DNA of 64,000 bases from Lactifluus volemus. Its lineage: Eukaryota > Basidiomycota > Agaricomycetes > Russulales > Russulaceae. Positions 47,639 to 60,404 of this stretch are shown in pieces. The DNA lies in NCBI GenBank assembly GCA_022376515.1, contig WTXI01000002.1, forward strand, positions 682,001 through 746,000. The letters are read 5' to 3'. The notes beneath the pieces were generated by a model. It searched no databases. It was given only the letters and a program-made list of their open reading frames with translations, and was not told the origin of the DNA. Made by a program: the position numbers and the translations under genes. The first letter of the stretch is position 1, and every line of letters begins with the position of its first letter.

Positions 47639-50600
47639 CTATTTAGATAGATCGTTGTCATATACTGTAGCCCAATTTGATCCGTGTGCAAACTTCGAGA
47701 AATTAAGTCGGGTGTCCTGTTTGCCTACAGTCCAGACGGTGCTAGGTCGATGAAGACATGGCCGGTGAAGCGTAGGAATCCATAAAAAAAGTTCACCGTC
47801 TCCCCCGTATCCAACCATCACCATCAATCAGGGATTGGTCGTGAAATGGGTGTTTTCAATCTGTTCCGTTGTGACCTTCTCACGCGAATTACGCCACCGC
47901 TCGAGCCTGAGACGGTGTACTGCCCGCAGGGCGAAAGGCAACACAAAAGACGGATCAGTATGTCCTGTGAACGGTCCTGCTACGACTTCCCCGGTTGCGG
48001 CATTCCACACCCGAATCGTGTGATCCACGAGGCCGATGCGATGCGATCCCCTTCAGGCGAGAATGCAATGGACTCGACCGAATCAGCGTGTCCAGTAAAT
48101 GGGCCCGCTACGACCTCTCCTGTTGTGGCATCCCATACCCGAATCGTCTGATCCTTCGAGGCCGACGCGATGCGCTGCCCATCAGGCGAAAACGCAACAG
48201 AGACGACCGATCGGCGTGTCCAGTGATGGGGCCACTACGACCTCTCCTGTTGTGGAGTCCCACATCCGAATTGTGTATCATATGAGCCTGATGCGATGCG
48301 TTGTCCATCGGGCGAGAACGCAACCGATTTAACCAATGAGGTGTGACCGGTAAACGGGCCTGCTATGACCTCTCCTGTTGCAGTATCCCATACACGAATT
48401 GTGTGATCGAATGAGCCTGATGCGATCCGCTGTCCGTCTGGCGAAACGTAACAGAAAGGACCGGTCGGTGTGTCCAATAAAGGGCTGGCTGCGACTCTCC
48501 TGTTGTGACATCCCATACGCGAATCGTGCATCAGATGAGGCTGACGCAATGCGCTGCCCGTCGGCGAGACTGAAATAGAAAGATTGGCGGTGTGTCCAGT
48601 AAATGGGCCCGCCACGACATCTCCAGTTGCGGCATCCCATACACGAATCGTGCTATCGTTTGCCCCCGACGCAATGCGCCCATCGGCGAAAACGCAACAG
48701 AATAGACCCAAGATGCATGTCCATAAATCGGCCTGCTGTGGCCTCTCCTATTGCCGCACGCCAGACGCGAATCGTTCGGTCATTCGAGCCCGATGCGATG
48801 CGCTGACCGTCCGGCGAGAATGAAACAGAAATAACCCGATCGGTGTGTCCAGTATATGGGCCTCCTACGACCTCTCCTGTTGCAGCGTCCCATACTCGAA
48901 TTGTGTGATCGGTCGCGCCCGATGCGATGTACTGTCCATCAGGGGAGAATGCCACAGATTGGATCAACGAAGTGTGTCCAGTAAATGGTCCCGCTACGAC
49001 CTCTCCGGTTGCGGCATCCCACACGCGAATCGTGCGATCCATCGAAGCCGATGCGATGCGACGCCCATCTGGCGAGAATGAAAAGAAAACACTACACTAG
49101 TATGTCCAGTAAATGGGCCCACTAAGACCTCTCCTGTTGCGGCGCCCACACCGAACTGTGTGATCGTGCGAGGCCGATGCGATGTGCTGTCCATCAGGTG
49201 AGAATGCGACAGCGTAGATCAATCAGTGTGTCCCGTAAACGGGCCTGCCACAACCTCTCCTGTTGATGCATCCCACACCCGAATCGTGCAATCCATCGAA
49301 GCTGATGCAATGCGTTTCCCGTCAGGTGAGAATGCAACAGAAAAGACTGGATCGGTGTGTCCAGTAAATGGGCCCGCGAGGACCTCTCCTGTTGCCGCAT
49401 CCCACACCCGAACCGTGTAATCCCCCGAGGCCGACGCGATGCGCTGCCCGTCGGGCGAGAATGCAACCGAGCTAACCCAATCGGTGTGTCCAATAAATGG
49501 ACCCACTACAAGCTCTCCTGTCGTGGCGTCCCACACGCGAACGGTGTGATCGTCCCAGGCTGATGCAATTCGCTGTCCGTCTGGTGAGAACGCAACAGAA
49601 ATGACCATGCCGTCGCCATGTCCCTCAATTGTCATTTCCAGAGTTGGCCAATGCGGCAACCGCCCGCGTTCTAGGGACACCGTGCGAGGAAACTGGCGAA
49701 GATACTGATCGACGATCCGGGAGAGCTTGGTGCGAAAGGGAGTGCAGAAACATAGATATGCGGAGCGCTCCTTGCCATCGCCATCCCGAAATACCGCACA
49801 AACGTGGTTGCATCTTCACCAATGCTAACATATTCGTGATCTCCGTCTGCGTATGCTATTATCAAATGTCAGCGTTTGTTATGTTGAATTACGGGGCGCT
49901 TACCTCCCGCTGCAACAGTTTCAGCAGAGATGACAATGCTGGTAGCACATGGCGCACAGTGCTTGTCAGGCTAAGCACCTCCAGCCAAAACAGAAACTTT
50001 GTCTCGAACAGCGACTCCAGTTTTGAGAAGAGATCGCCCTCGAAAACGACATTTTCTAAATGATCGCCCCAGAAAACGCAAGCATACGATAGAGCACGTG
50101 GAATGTGTTTGGCGACTCGATAGTCGAGATCTGGAACATCGCTGTTTGCAAGATATGACGACTCGAGATTGCAGATGTTAAATTTGAGATCATTGAGCAT
50201 CAAGCTGAGGCAGGAATGCGCCAACTGATGGTGGGCTTCCCCAAGATCCACATAAAACACATTGCTCGTCTTGTCGGTCAGAAAGTCACGAAATGAAGTG
50301 TGGAGGGGAATGATGGGACGCGTTTGATCAGATGAGGTGACATTAGTCAGTAGCGAGCCGAGGTGACCAAGAATTTCAAGAACGGAAACTGGATCGAAAT
50401 CCTCGGGATCGTCGTCAACGGGTGAATGTCGTTGCAGAGAAATCAAGGATTCGATGGAGAGGGGCTCGACTGCAGCCAGAAGTTGTCCCATGACCGTCCG
50501 AAATAGTGTTCGAGCTTCTTCCGTTTCGAAGTATTCTTTGAGAACTTCTTCATACAAAACATCCAACAGACCTTCTCCGCGGCGACCTCGAGAGTGGCCC

Positions 50601-52964
50601 AACAGGCGCTCGACGCGCTTTTTCATGGAAAGGCCGATACTAGCACGGCTATTAATGAACCCACATGCGACGGCTACCCACTGAAACAATCCTTCTGCGG
50701 CAGTGGCTAGTTTGACGCCATGGTCCTTGTATACATCCGGAGGGAGTTCCTTTTGCAGATACATGGCAATGTCTTGTTCTGTCTGTAAAGCCAGCTTGGC
50801 GTCATTCATGTAGATTGTGTCGACAGATGACGCTTTGGAAAACACATGTTCGACGCCATCTTCTGACCTTGAGGTGACGAGTACACGGAAATTCGAGGGG
50901 AGGTCGCCGAGATGGTCAGCGAGGAATTTGTGTAGTCCTGTTTTGCCGATTGCGTCTCCACTTTCATCTAACCCATCGATGACAATAAGGATTGGTCCAG
51001 CAAGTGGTAGGTCCCTGAGCGGTTCAACAAGGAGCCGTTCAAAAAGTGTACGGTAGTCTCGGCTACCACGAAGAGAGGAATTATCCCGAACGACCGTCCC
51101 AAGCGCTCGTTTGAATGCGCGATGGCGATCGCAGAGATCGCGCGCAAGTGTCGTGAAGAGCTGATAAGCATCTGCTTTGGACCCCTCCTTCCGCAGAAAG
51201 GTAAAGTAAGAGCCGAGACACTTGTCGTCAAAGTGACGTGCGACCTCATGTGCGATCGAGGACTTTCCCGTGCCCGCCTGGCCAAGAAGAACGAGCCCAC
51301 GGTTAGAGTTTGGATTCTCGACCCATTTGAAAATAAAGTCCAAAAAGTCTTTGCGTGTGCCCGGAAGACAGCGCTTCTCGTCGCCAAATCGCCAGCCTCC
51401 TTTATGAGGCAATTCTCGGATTTTTGCGTCCAATTCTGTTTCCCTCATTAGACTGACAACGACAACGACCCGTGGCTATCAGGATTACCCACCAGCTTCT
51501 AGCACCGCAACCTCAGTGATGACAGCAGCGCGGGCAAGGAAATTGTTTCGCAGTCGGAAGAGGTTGGGCGGTACTGCTCGATCTTTCCATCAACTTGTCC
51601 GATGATATTCTTCAGAGTCCGCTTTGCTGCATATCGTTATTATAAATAACCAACGAGACCTTAGAGGTCAAGACACGCACCGACTTGCACATCCGCCGCA
51701 TACGAAATGATAAATTTGGCACATTCTGAGACACACTCGAGCATCTCATCCAGGATCTTTACCTGCATAGATGCTGGCTCCAGTTCTTCAAAACATCCGC
51801 ATCCTTTACAATTTCAAATGAATCCCGTATCGCTTCGAGTAGTGTTTGGACATTGTCGTCACGCTGAAATGTTGTTGTAAATTCTGGCAACAAGTGAAAA
51901 AAGTATGAATGCTCCATCGCCTCCGACAAGTCAAGGAAAGGCACCTGGGGAATCATTGAGAGGAGTCCCATGCTGGCATTGCATGAGGGAGCAGCTGAAC
52001 AGCAGAAGTTAGCTCAGCGAGGGATCGGCAAAAATGATCTAAGGCACACTTTGACGATTGGTCCAACGTGGTCCATCACTTGCTTGACGACGTCAATGGC
52101 AACCTTCCACGTCTTCATCGTATCCATGGCTTCCTCAGCAGAATCGAGCGCACGAGACAACTTCGTCTGGCTGTCCTCTACACGTCCCACATGACTATCA
52201 CCCTCAATTGGAATGTCACCGTCTGGGATAAAGGCGCAGTAACTGTAGTGAGTTGCATGGATTCGTTGTTGGATTGGACAGTAGGCTGTGCGGGACTCGC
52301 GTTCGTTGACACGGAGACCGTTAAGAAGAGTCTGGTCTGCTCCACTGTATGTGTAGCTCGTCCGTCAGCATTTCTGAAGCGATCTCAAATTCTACATGTA
52401 GGATTCTCGATCAGACGTGTAAGTAAGAATTAAGAAATTGACGAACCGCATCGGGGTTCACAGGTTATCTCCTCCCTTCCAATAAGGATGTCGCTTTTCT
52501 TTGTGGTCTTTACCGCATGAAGAGAGACTGTAATTCGGGAGAGTGGCTGTACAGCACTGGACGATATTTAGTTGTACTTTGAAATAAGAATACGAGATTC
52601 GCACAATGCATCGACGGTCTCATTCCATTCTACGCGTTGAGCCACGCTCCGCACAGATCTTGTCCGCTTTGCGGTCTCCCCGTAGGTAAAGTAACGTAAA
52701 ACTGCCTTTTTTTCCCGACGAGGTCTTGAGACGGGGAAGATTGTGCGCTCTATGGACTGGCGGAGGAAGGAGATCTAGTATTTATCATAGCAGGATCCTC
52801 AGAATACGTACCAGTGATCTGGAGTGGGCAAGGTCGGTTGCGTTTCGCTGACCTGAGCACTACTGATGAGCCCGATTCCAGAGTGTTGAGGATTTGGCCT
52901 GCGGTAACGATTAACAGAAGGGACATAGGACAAGGGTGACTTTGGCATACGAGATCTGAGCCAT
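47639..52964 (-). CDS. NLR-type protein: C2-like N-terminus, NACHT, WD40 array
   Basis: This is a STAND/NLR protein of the fungal HET-E/NWD class. From the N-terminus: C2-like segments ([42 protein letters not shown]) at about 52260-52710, then a helical stretch ([36 protein letters not shown]). The NACHT domain is a long open exon (49889-51448) with Walker [10 protein letters not shown], Walker [12 protein letters not shown] and sensor VLVTSRS. About 13 WD40 repeats follow (period about 129 bp, unit [17 protein letters not shown] and [20 protein letters not shown]). The tail [11 protein letters not shown] and [11 protein letters not shown] is typical of these proteins. Such genes act in allorecognition and self/non-self cell death. 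The exact start is uncertain ([10 protein letters not shown] at 52964 is a guess). Frame breaks within the WD array are numerous. Confidence 0.82.
47690..49620 (-). repeat. Tandem WD40-coding repeats (~129 bp unit)
   Basis: Unit starts marked by the plus-strand core tgtccagtaaatggg occur near 47960, 48089, 48217, 48343, 48469, 48593, 48716, 48846, 48975, 49102, 49227, 49357 and 49486. In-frame spacing should be 129 bp. Several gaps (123-128 bp) are not multiples of three, so the frame shifts repeatedly in the middle of the array. Confidence 0.8.
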
Positions 52965-53535
52965 ATGGATGTGTTCGATAGAGGTGTGGGTTGAAGTAGA
53001 GGTAAAGAAGGTCGAGGTCGAGTTGAGTTGAGAGATTGAGCGTTTTGAGCCTTGAGGCAACCACGCGGCATCCGCATTTTGTTTCTGAATCACGGCCCAA
53101 CTCCTCTCTCGATTAAGATATAAAATAGATGAAGTGAATGATTTTGGGTGGTGGGGGCGTATCATGTCCCCGAGCTCGCAATAGTGATATTCTTAGACTC
53201 TAGTGATTGCGAGATTACAGTAAAATGTCTATACTCCACTACTTTTGGAGGGAGGCACATCCTCCGGGTGGGTATGCAAGTAAAACATGACCAACGTAGC
53301 AGTGACAATGATGCAAGATAAGGCACGATACCGCACAGAGCGGTACCAAATGTGTCGGGACTGAGGTGACGTCGCACCGAACGGGTGAGCGAGAGGTACT
53401 GGCAGACCAGGATCCTGAGCGAGTTATCGACGTCGAGGCCTGAGAGGCGAGAAACCTGAGTGCATCGTGAGCAACATGTGCGAGTGCCACTTCAAACACG
53501 CAGGGTGCTGGGGAGGCACGCGCGCCCGTCGGATG
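52965..53535. other. Intergenic, NLR promoter side
   Basis: About 570 bp upstream of the presumed NLR start and downstream of APC15. Short frames only. Confidence 0.4.
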
Positions 53536-54196
53536 TTACTCTTCGAGTTCCCCCGCCTCGAGCTCATCCATGTCCTCAACGTCATCCGTCTCTCCAGTCG
53601 TGTTGGCAAAGTCGTCGTCCATGTCTTCTAACTCATCGTCGAGGTCCATGCCCCCATCTTCCTCGCCCTCCCCTTCGCCCTCACCATTCCCGTCCCATCA
53701 CCTTCCCCTTCATCCGTCGGCGATTCAGGGCGTGACGAACGCGCCGATTCGTCCACTTCGGAGCCATCATCTGCCTGTTTACGCGACGCGTACGTCCATG
53801 TCAAAGAGTGAGACCACAGATCGAGAATACCACCAGCAACAGGAGTACGCACGTCGTTCTTCTCCTCATGCTGTGTCAACACTTTCCCGATCGGCACCAG
53901 AAAGCCGTACCCTCGATTCTTCACCTCAAGTGTCTGCTTCATGCGCCTCCGTCAAGAAAGGAGATAATGCAAAAAAGAACAAAGCAGGGCTCATGGTGAT
54001 AACGCACACTGTCCTCGAGTTCGGCTTCCTCGTCGCTTAGGTCGTCCATCTCTTGAACAAAGTCGCGTCGCAGGACGATCCGCCCCGCATGACGTCCCGG
54101 AGTTGAGAGGGGTATCGGATACGGCTGCTGTGGCCGGGGCAAAAGAGTTGGAAATAAGGGAGGGCGAGGAAGGACTGTCGGGGTCGCTACGGACAT
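53536..54196 (-). CDS. APC15: Anaphase-promoting complex subunit 15 (Apc15/Mnd2-like)
   Basis: APC15 promotes turnover of the mitotic checkpoint complex on the APC/C. The protein starts MSVATPTVLPRPPLFPTLLPR, the conserved N-terminal motif. After one intron it reads YGFLVPIGKVLTQHEEKNDV, the other conserved block (LVPIGK). A Ser/Pro linker and a very acidic tail follow (DLEDMDDDF, DVEDMDELEAGELEE) to the stop at 53536. Small size and acidic C-terminus match the family. Divergent from the OTU gene with about 114 bp between starts. Confidence 0.78.
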
Positions 54197-54310
54197 GATG
54201 ATTGTCGTGATTTCGAAAGCCCGGCCCGGAGCATGCTCCCCCCGAGTTAAAGCCCGAGTCATACAGGACTTTGCCACAACATCGTCCACCATCCATCAAC
54301 CCCGTTACCA

Positions 54311-55381
54311 ATGGGTTCCAAAAAGAACAGGGGAAAAAGGTTCTTTTGCCGTCATCTTCACCAAATGGCGTTGTCGACGACGACCTTGTGGATGATCTTT
54401 GGCTGAGCTCGACTCGAGAAACAAGACTGTTCAGGAAGAATCCGCCGCTGTGCTGGAGGAAATACAGGCGAAGCAGGCTATCGCCCCTGAGAAACCAAAC
54501 AGCAGTAGCAAGAACGGTTCAAAGAGAGACAGGTGCGCCCGTCCCACCGCACCCGTTCCTCGATGGTGACAAGCTTATCCTCAAGGCAAGGAAAGCAGCG
54601 ACACTCGCTGAGAAACAACCACCCATCAACATCGAAGCGGATGCAAGATTAGAACGAGAAGCAAAGGAAGAGGGGCGTGCAATTAGCAGAATGTGCAACG
54701 AGTTGGGCCTCGAAATACACGAGGTACGTACGCTCTTGATTTTGGGGTCTGCCCTTTGCACCTACCCCTACCTGTTCTCCTCCTCTGCTGCTTACTTACA
54801 AGCTCTCGCACAACATTGTAGATCAACCCAGATGGCCACTGTCTCTTCTCAGCAGTCGCAGACCACTTTCCATCCTTAACCTCCTTCCGTCGCAAGAAGC
54901 GAATTATACCTCCACGCGCCGGGCCGCCTCCGACTATATGCTAGCGCACCCGGATGACTTCATGCCATTCCTCCCGAGCGTCGAGGGTGAACACGGTACT
55001 GGCCCGGGCAGCAGTATTGGCCCGCGAGAATATGCACATTACTGTGCAACTATTCGCGATACCAGTGTGTGGGGCGGCGAGCCTGAGATCCGAGCTCTCA
55101 GCCACGCGTACGCGGTGCCAATTCACGTCGTCCAGGGTGGTCAGCCTCCCGTGGTCGTTCATGACCCCAACGGTACACCAAGTACCGCGAACCTCAAGGA
55201 GCAGCGCGCGGTCCGGATTAGCTATCATCGTCGGATGTATGGGCTAGGCGAGGTACGTCTATTCTCCAACAAAAGCTGGGTTGTCCTGAATCCGCTGCGC
55301 TAGCACTACAACTCGCTCCGACCAAGAACGGGGCTCCAGAAGATCACCGGCCCACTCAGGAACCTTTTGGCCCCACAGTAG
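54311..55381 (+). CDS. OTU-domain deubiquitinase, OTUD6/Otu2-like
   Basis: This is a cysteine protease that removes ubiquitin; yeast Otu2 acts on monoubiquitinated ribosomal protein eS7. The start MGSKKNRGKK and a charged coiled helix (QARKAATLAEKQPPINIEADARL) precede the OTU domain. The domain has PDGHCLFSAVADQL (Asp and catalytic Cys), RRAASDYMLAHPDDF, IRDTSVWGGEPEIRALSHAY and RISYHRRMYGLGEHYNSL with the catalytic His. The end is LLAPQ at 55381. Introns are at about 54532-54585, 54724-54821 and 55253-55312. One missing T near 54400 breaks the frame in the DDLLAELD region. Convergent with beta-adaptin (about 100 bp between stops). Confidence 0.88.
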
Positions 55382-55482
55382 CGACAAGGTTTCTTACCAT
55401 GGAATAGGACTAGTGGGTATACATACATATGTGATTAGGTCGCTCAGATCGTACACGGGTCCTCGTAGCGTAGATACATCTT

Positions 55483-58053
55483 TCAGAAAAGGAGTTCCGT
55501 ATCATTGAATGCAGCGCCCAGGTTCGCATATGGGTCGGTCGAATCTTGTCGCGAAACAGTGGGCTTCCCCGTCGAAAACCGTGCATCCTCATCCTCGTCT
55601 TCTTCACCTGCGCTCGCTTCCCCTTCGAGCGACCCACCTGCTCCTGCGGGTCATGCGGCAATGGCGGAGCCGGCTTGGATGTGCTCGGCGACGGTACGGG
55701 AGAAGTGCCAGGTTCGATCGGCCCAGGTCCAGAAACGAGCATAGTGGTTGACGTCGGTACTTCGCGTTGGATAGGAACAAGCACCTGTCTCGAATGTGGG
55801 TTCAGCGCGGGCGAATCGACGAGCGCCTTGCCTGCGGCGCCGCGGATGAACGTCTGGCAGGATGAAGAAAAACATGTGGTCAATGTGTGGACGACGATCC
55901 TGTGCAGGGCGCCAGGCAATCTGCGTACCTCGGGATTTTTGTGATATATGCTGCCCAACGAGCCCGTGTGTAACAAAAGTTGGTCGAGCGCGCCACGATC
56001 CATGCGGTCTGCGTCGGTCGTAATCGCGGGCTTCTCTGCGAGCACAATTTCACCCGCAACAGTCGGGTTGATCGCGAGCAGCCGCCAGTACATGAAACCT
56101 CTGTCACGGAGGTCCGGATTGTCGATCTCCTCCGTCGTCCATTTGAGTACCTTGTGTACGAGTGCCTTGACGGGATCGGACGAACTCTTGTAAATGAACA
56201 ACTTGACGGCCGCCGTGACAAGCGCAAATTGCACCTCGGTGGGCTCCTCGAGAAAGTTGTACGTGAGGTCGTCCATTAGCTCGTCAGCATTGTCGATGCG
56301 GTTCGCGAACTGCCCGATGATCCAGACCATGGACGCCTTCGCCTCGGGCTCGTCAAGGACGTCGAGGTTCTCGCAAAGCTTTGGGATGATGCCCTCGTAC
56401 TTGCCAGGATATCGTCGGAAAACATCCTTGATAACGATGATCGCCTCTTGTACAACGTAGGTTACCTTCGTCTCGATGAGACCGAGGAGGGAATTGATAC
56501 AGGCGTCTGCAGCAGCTTCGACCTTGATTGTGATCCGCCCAATCGAGCGCACGGCTCTGCGCACAAAATCGACATCTACCTCGGATGCGTATCTGGGTGT
56601 AGTATATGATGAAGCTTCGGTCACAAGAGGCGACAAGGCTACGTACTCTTCCAACTCTGCAAGCACCTCCTGGACATTTTCCTCGTTCGCAAGCCTATAC
56701 ATGATTTCCAGCTTGGCTAGCTTCACATAAATAGGGTCATTGTATTTGCAAAAGAATACTTTGACGTCATTTTTGAGAACAGCAGGTCGTCTCTGAACTA
56801 TGAGAAGGATATTTCGCAGAGCGACATACTGAACCTCCGGTCCCGAGGAGAGTAGCGTTACTGCCAGCCACGACACAATGAGCAGAATGAACGACAAATG
56901 GTTGACAAGCATACCTAATGGGGGACCCATCTTCTTGCAAATGTGCTCTATTAATTTTCTGTTGTCCATGTAGTTCATCAAGTAGAGCAAGACTTTGATC
57001 GTGGTGAGGACCACAGCTGAATTTGCATGCTGTAACTGTATGGATATGCGCTCGCCAATGAGTTCAGCGTCTGCGTGAGTCTCCGGGACATAACGTAATA
57101 GTGCGTCGAGGATGTAGATCTGGCCCCACCTTTATACTGGTGAGCCGCAAGAGATATGAAGCAGGCAATCACGCACTCTGAGCTCTCACCAAGTGCTGCG
57201 ATGAGTTTGTTCGCAACAGGCAAGTTCAGCTTGAACACAACCCCGTCCGGCCTGTCTGCAATCTCAGACAACGCCGCCACGGCGTTGGCTACTACGGTAG
57301 CATTGCTATCGACCAAAAGGTCACGCAGAAGCTCCACAAAGCTACCCCTCTCGGCTTTGCGCGGATCTGCAGCATACAATTTGGCCACGCAAATCGCAGC
57401 AGTCTTACGCACGTATGGGTCGCGGTCTTTGAGATGATGGCGGAGTTGCTCGGTCAGGTTCTCGATGACGACAGGAATGGGTATATATGACATGGTACGG
57501 ATTGCTAATGCACGAATAAGCGGGTTTCGGTCGTTGCAGTCCTACGGGATGGCATCAGAAGACGCAGGACGATGAGAAAGCCGTTACGATACTTGAAGGA
57601 AGTTCGGCATGACCATATGGATGGAGTCTGCCTTGGACCGTCCATAATTGATGAGAAATAGGTAAACCACTAGACGAATGGCTATGGTTAGGCATATAAG
57701 ACAAGATGGTATGTGGACGCACTCTTCTTGATCTCTAATAAAGGCGTTCCCATGCACTGCACGACGTCGGCGAAGAGAGGCGACACTGCAACGGACTTTC
57801 ATGAGGCAAAAACGCGGGTGCCTGCAGGATCGCGGCACGAACTATCATTCCCCATCGTAATGTTCGCAACTATCTTTTTCAATATTGTCTTGCGTTTCGT
57901 ATATTTCTTGTCCTTCGTCTCTGCAGCCTGGAGTTCTTGGCGGAACTCCTGGAAAGGCCTGATGAGTAGGCGCGACACCTGGACAAGCGTCACCATGCAC
58001 ACCTGAATCTTTCCTCTTTGGAAAAACTTTGCATCGTGACCCTGCCCGCTCAT
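55483..58053 (-). CDS. AP-complex beta-adaptin (AP-1/AP-2 type), ear-less
   Basis: This is the large beta subunit of a clathrin adaptor complex. Start MSGQGHDAKFFQRGKIQ, exon joined to EFRQELQAAETKDKKYTKRK, KTILKKIVANITMGND. The HEAT-repeat trunk reads MSYIPIPVVIENLTEQL, DPYVRKTAAICVAKLYAADP, NDPIYVKLAKLEIMYRLAN, DVDFVRRAVRSIGRI, VTYVVQEAIIVIKDVFRRYP and NPDLRDRGFMYWRLLAINP. The protein then has a short Ser/Pro-rich stretch and ends DPYANLGAAFNDTELLF, with no appendage domain, as in yeast Apl2 and Apl1. The N-terminus looks closer to Apl1 than to animal beta-1, but I leave AP-1 versus AP-2 open. The C-terminal 80 codons need a frame shift near 55600. Confidence 0.9.
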
Positions 58054-60404
58054 CGCTTGAGAAGGATGTTTTCAGCGGTGGCTTGTTGCAGAGGTCGAGA
58101 GTGAGTTGAGTCAAGCGGGCCGGTATCCCGAGTGTCCAAACATCCATATGCGTGCAAATTATGTGGCCAGTGGCCATACTCTGTCCGCCGTCTCTACGTG
58201 CTCCGCGAAAATCGAAGCCACAAGGGGCCCTAGTCCCGCGCGGACACGTTAGTCCCACTTCAACTTCTCTCCGCATCTAATCACAACTTGAAGATTACTT
58301 CAAGTTAATACAACGTTGTATATGATATTTATGCGACCCACCCTGCAGGCCTCAGGCTCACAGGCCGGACCGGGACTTTGAATCCTTCCTTTGATCTGTG
58401 TGACTGCCAGGACCAGAAAGATCGCTTTGTGGCAATCATCTCCGTGACTTCAACATTTATTTTACTCTGACAGTCCTTGGTGTTGGCGTCCGCTATTTAT
58501 ATGGGGATAGAGAAGGCACCAGCTCACGCATTCGAACGTTTGCCGTTGCTCACCCGAGAGTTCTGGGGCGCAATTCGGCACTTGTCTCATCTACGATAGC
58601 AATGATGTGACCCCCCTTGCAGTGACAAAGTTCACTCTTGGTCAGGCATAGATTCCGACGAAGAAAAAGCGCTATTTCTGAGGCCCGAAGCCCGAGAATG
58701 GAGATAGAGGAGGAGGACATGGTCCGCTATGTCGAAGGTACAAATGGTTCAGAGGTCACAAAGTGGAACTTTGATGCCGTCTCGTTCATGTCAAGCGCAC
58801 AAACTTTCCACGTCTGCTGTAGGCAAACTTGACACAAATAAAGATTTACAAAGCTGACAATAAATAAAAAATAGCGGATACTGTAGGCCGTTTTCAAGCT
58901 TGTCGAATGCTTGGAAGATTGCGGATCTTGTGTTTAAGTCATCGGCCAGCTGAAGCAGATCACAGCCACTGCCAGAGACATCAGAGATGTCACCTTTGAC
59001 ACCAGCTCAGGCGGTCACTGATAGTCGAAATTCAATACCAGGCGAGATGATATATCGACGCCGGATTGGGCGGTACTGTGACGTGAACGATAACCAAGAA
59101 ACATCTATCATCATCGACACATCATCACATCATCTCCATGATACAGTGCTACGCCTTCTCAATGTGAAAAGAAACGTAATTGTATTATTTTACTGCATAC
59201 CATTGAAAGAACCAAAAAAAAAAGGCTATGAACACGGTGTCTCAATACCAGAAAGGACAAAAGAACACAAGATTTTCCAATGGACGTTGGGAACGGGGAG
59301 TCGAAAAGATGTTACCAGTGAGCGCTTTCAAACGGTGATGTCAGTCTAGCCCCGGCGAAGACGGCGAAACGAAACAAACTGTCCTAGTCATTGACAACGG
59401 CCACAACAAGGTGGAGTTGTTGTCCTCGCAACTGAGCCGGAAGTGGATCGACTCGACTTTCTCGCTATGGAGATGGTCGAATTTTCTTTGTTTTTGAGAA
59501 CCGGATAAACTCTCTGATTTTCAACGCACCTGAGTCGACAAATCAAGTACGAATCGATTCATGATCAAGCATGACCTGCGTTATTACCTGGATTGACTCG
59601 AGGATCCTTCTAGATCCACTACCAACTTTTCCCCACCCCATCCATCCATGACAATCTATACACGCACATCCTATACACCGTGTCGCTCACAGCGGCACAG
59701 CCTCGGTGCGCAGCACTCCTTGCAGATTGTTGCCTCTAGGTTTGATCGGAACGGTGGACCTTACTTTCCGCTTATCTTCGTCGGCATAGCCCCTTAGCCT
59801 GAATGGTTTTCCCGGTCGCCGGTCGTCGTTATGCACTCTTGACGTGAGAGTTGAAACGCACACGTACGCGCGTCACACATTTAGCAACTACTCTGTACTG
59901 TACATAACTTAAGCCTCACCTACTCTGCTGCACTGACAGTATCGTAGGCGTTCCCGATGGCCTTCCTGCGCCCAAACCGAACAGAATGCCACTGGAGCTA
60001 ACGAATACTCACGAGTAAATTCATGGGGCCAATTACAACCGGTTGTCCCCATATAGGGCTGCATTTATCATTAAAACCTCATGGCTCATCTAGATCTAAT
60101 GGGGTAGTAACTGTATCAGATGCAGACGGAGCGCCTTACATTCAGATACAATACTTACTACATCATGTTAACAGCAACGCATTAAAAGGAGTAGGTTTGG
60201 TTTATGATTCTTCCTCGCAGGCAAGCCTACAGTAGAACATGTAAAAGTAGCGAAGTGAAAGGAAATCACGAAACACAAAATGCAATGTAGTATATATATA
60301 AATCAGGCGCAAGTCCAAATAAAGGCTTAGCTACTCAAACGTACTGCGGTCAGCGCTATCGGGTATGTAAGGGAATGAAGGATGATGGGGCTTCAATGAG
60401 ACAT
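58054..60404. other. Large intergenic region, no gene recognised
   Basis: About 2.3 kb upstream of beta-adaptin and downstream of the cupredoxin. I found only short frames (for example 58638-58832 and 58987-59349) with no domain. There is no tRNA and no clear repeat. It may hold fast-evolving or non-coding sequence. Confidence 0.45.

Noticed and set aside
53460..54040. Plus-strand frames of 91 and 156 codons rich in Ser
   Set aside because: Antisense of APC15, whose motifs are conserved on the minus strand.
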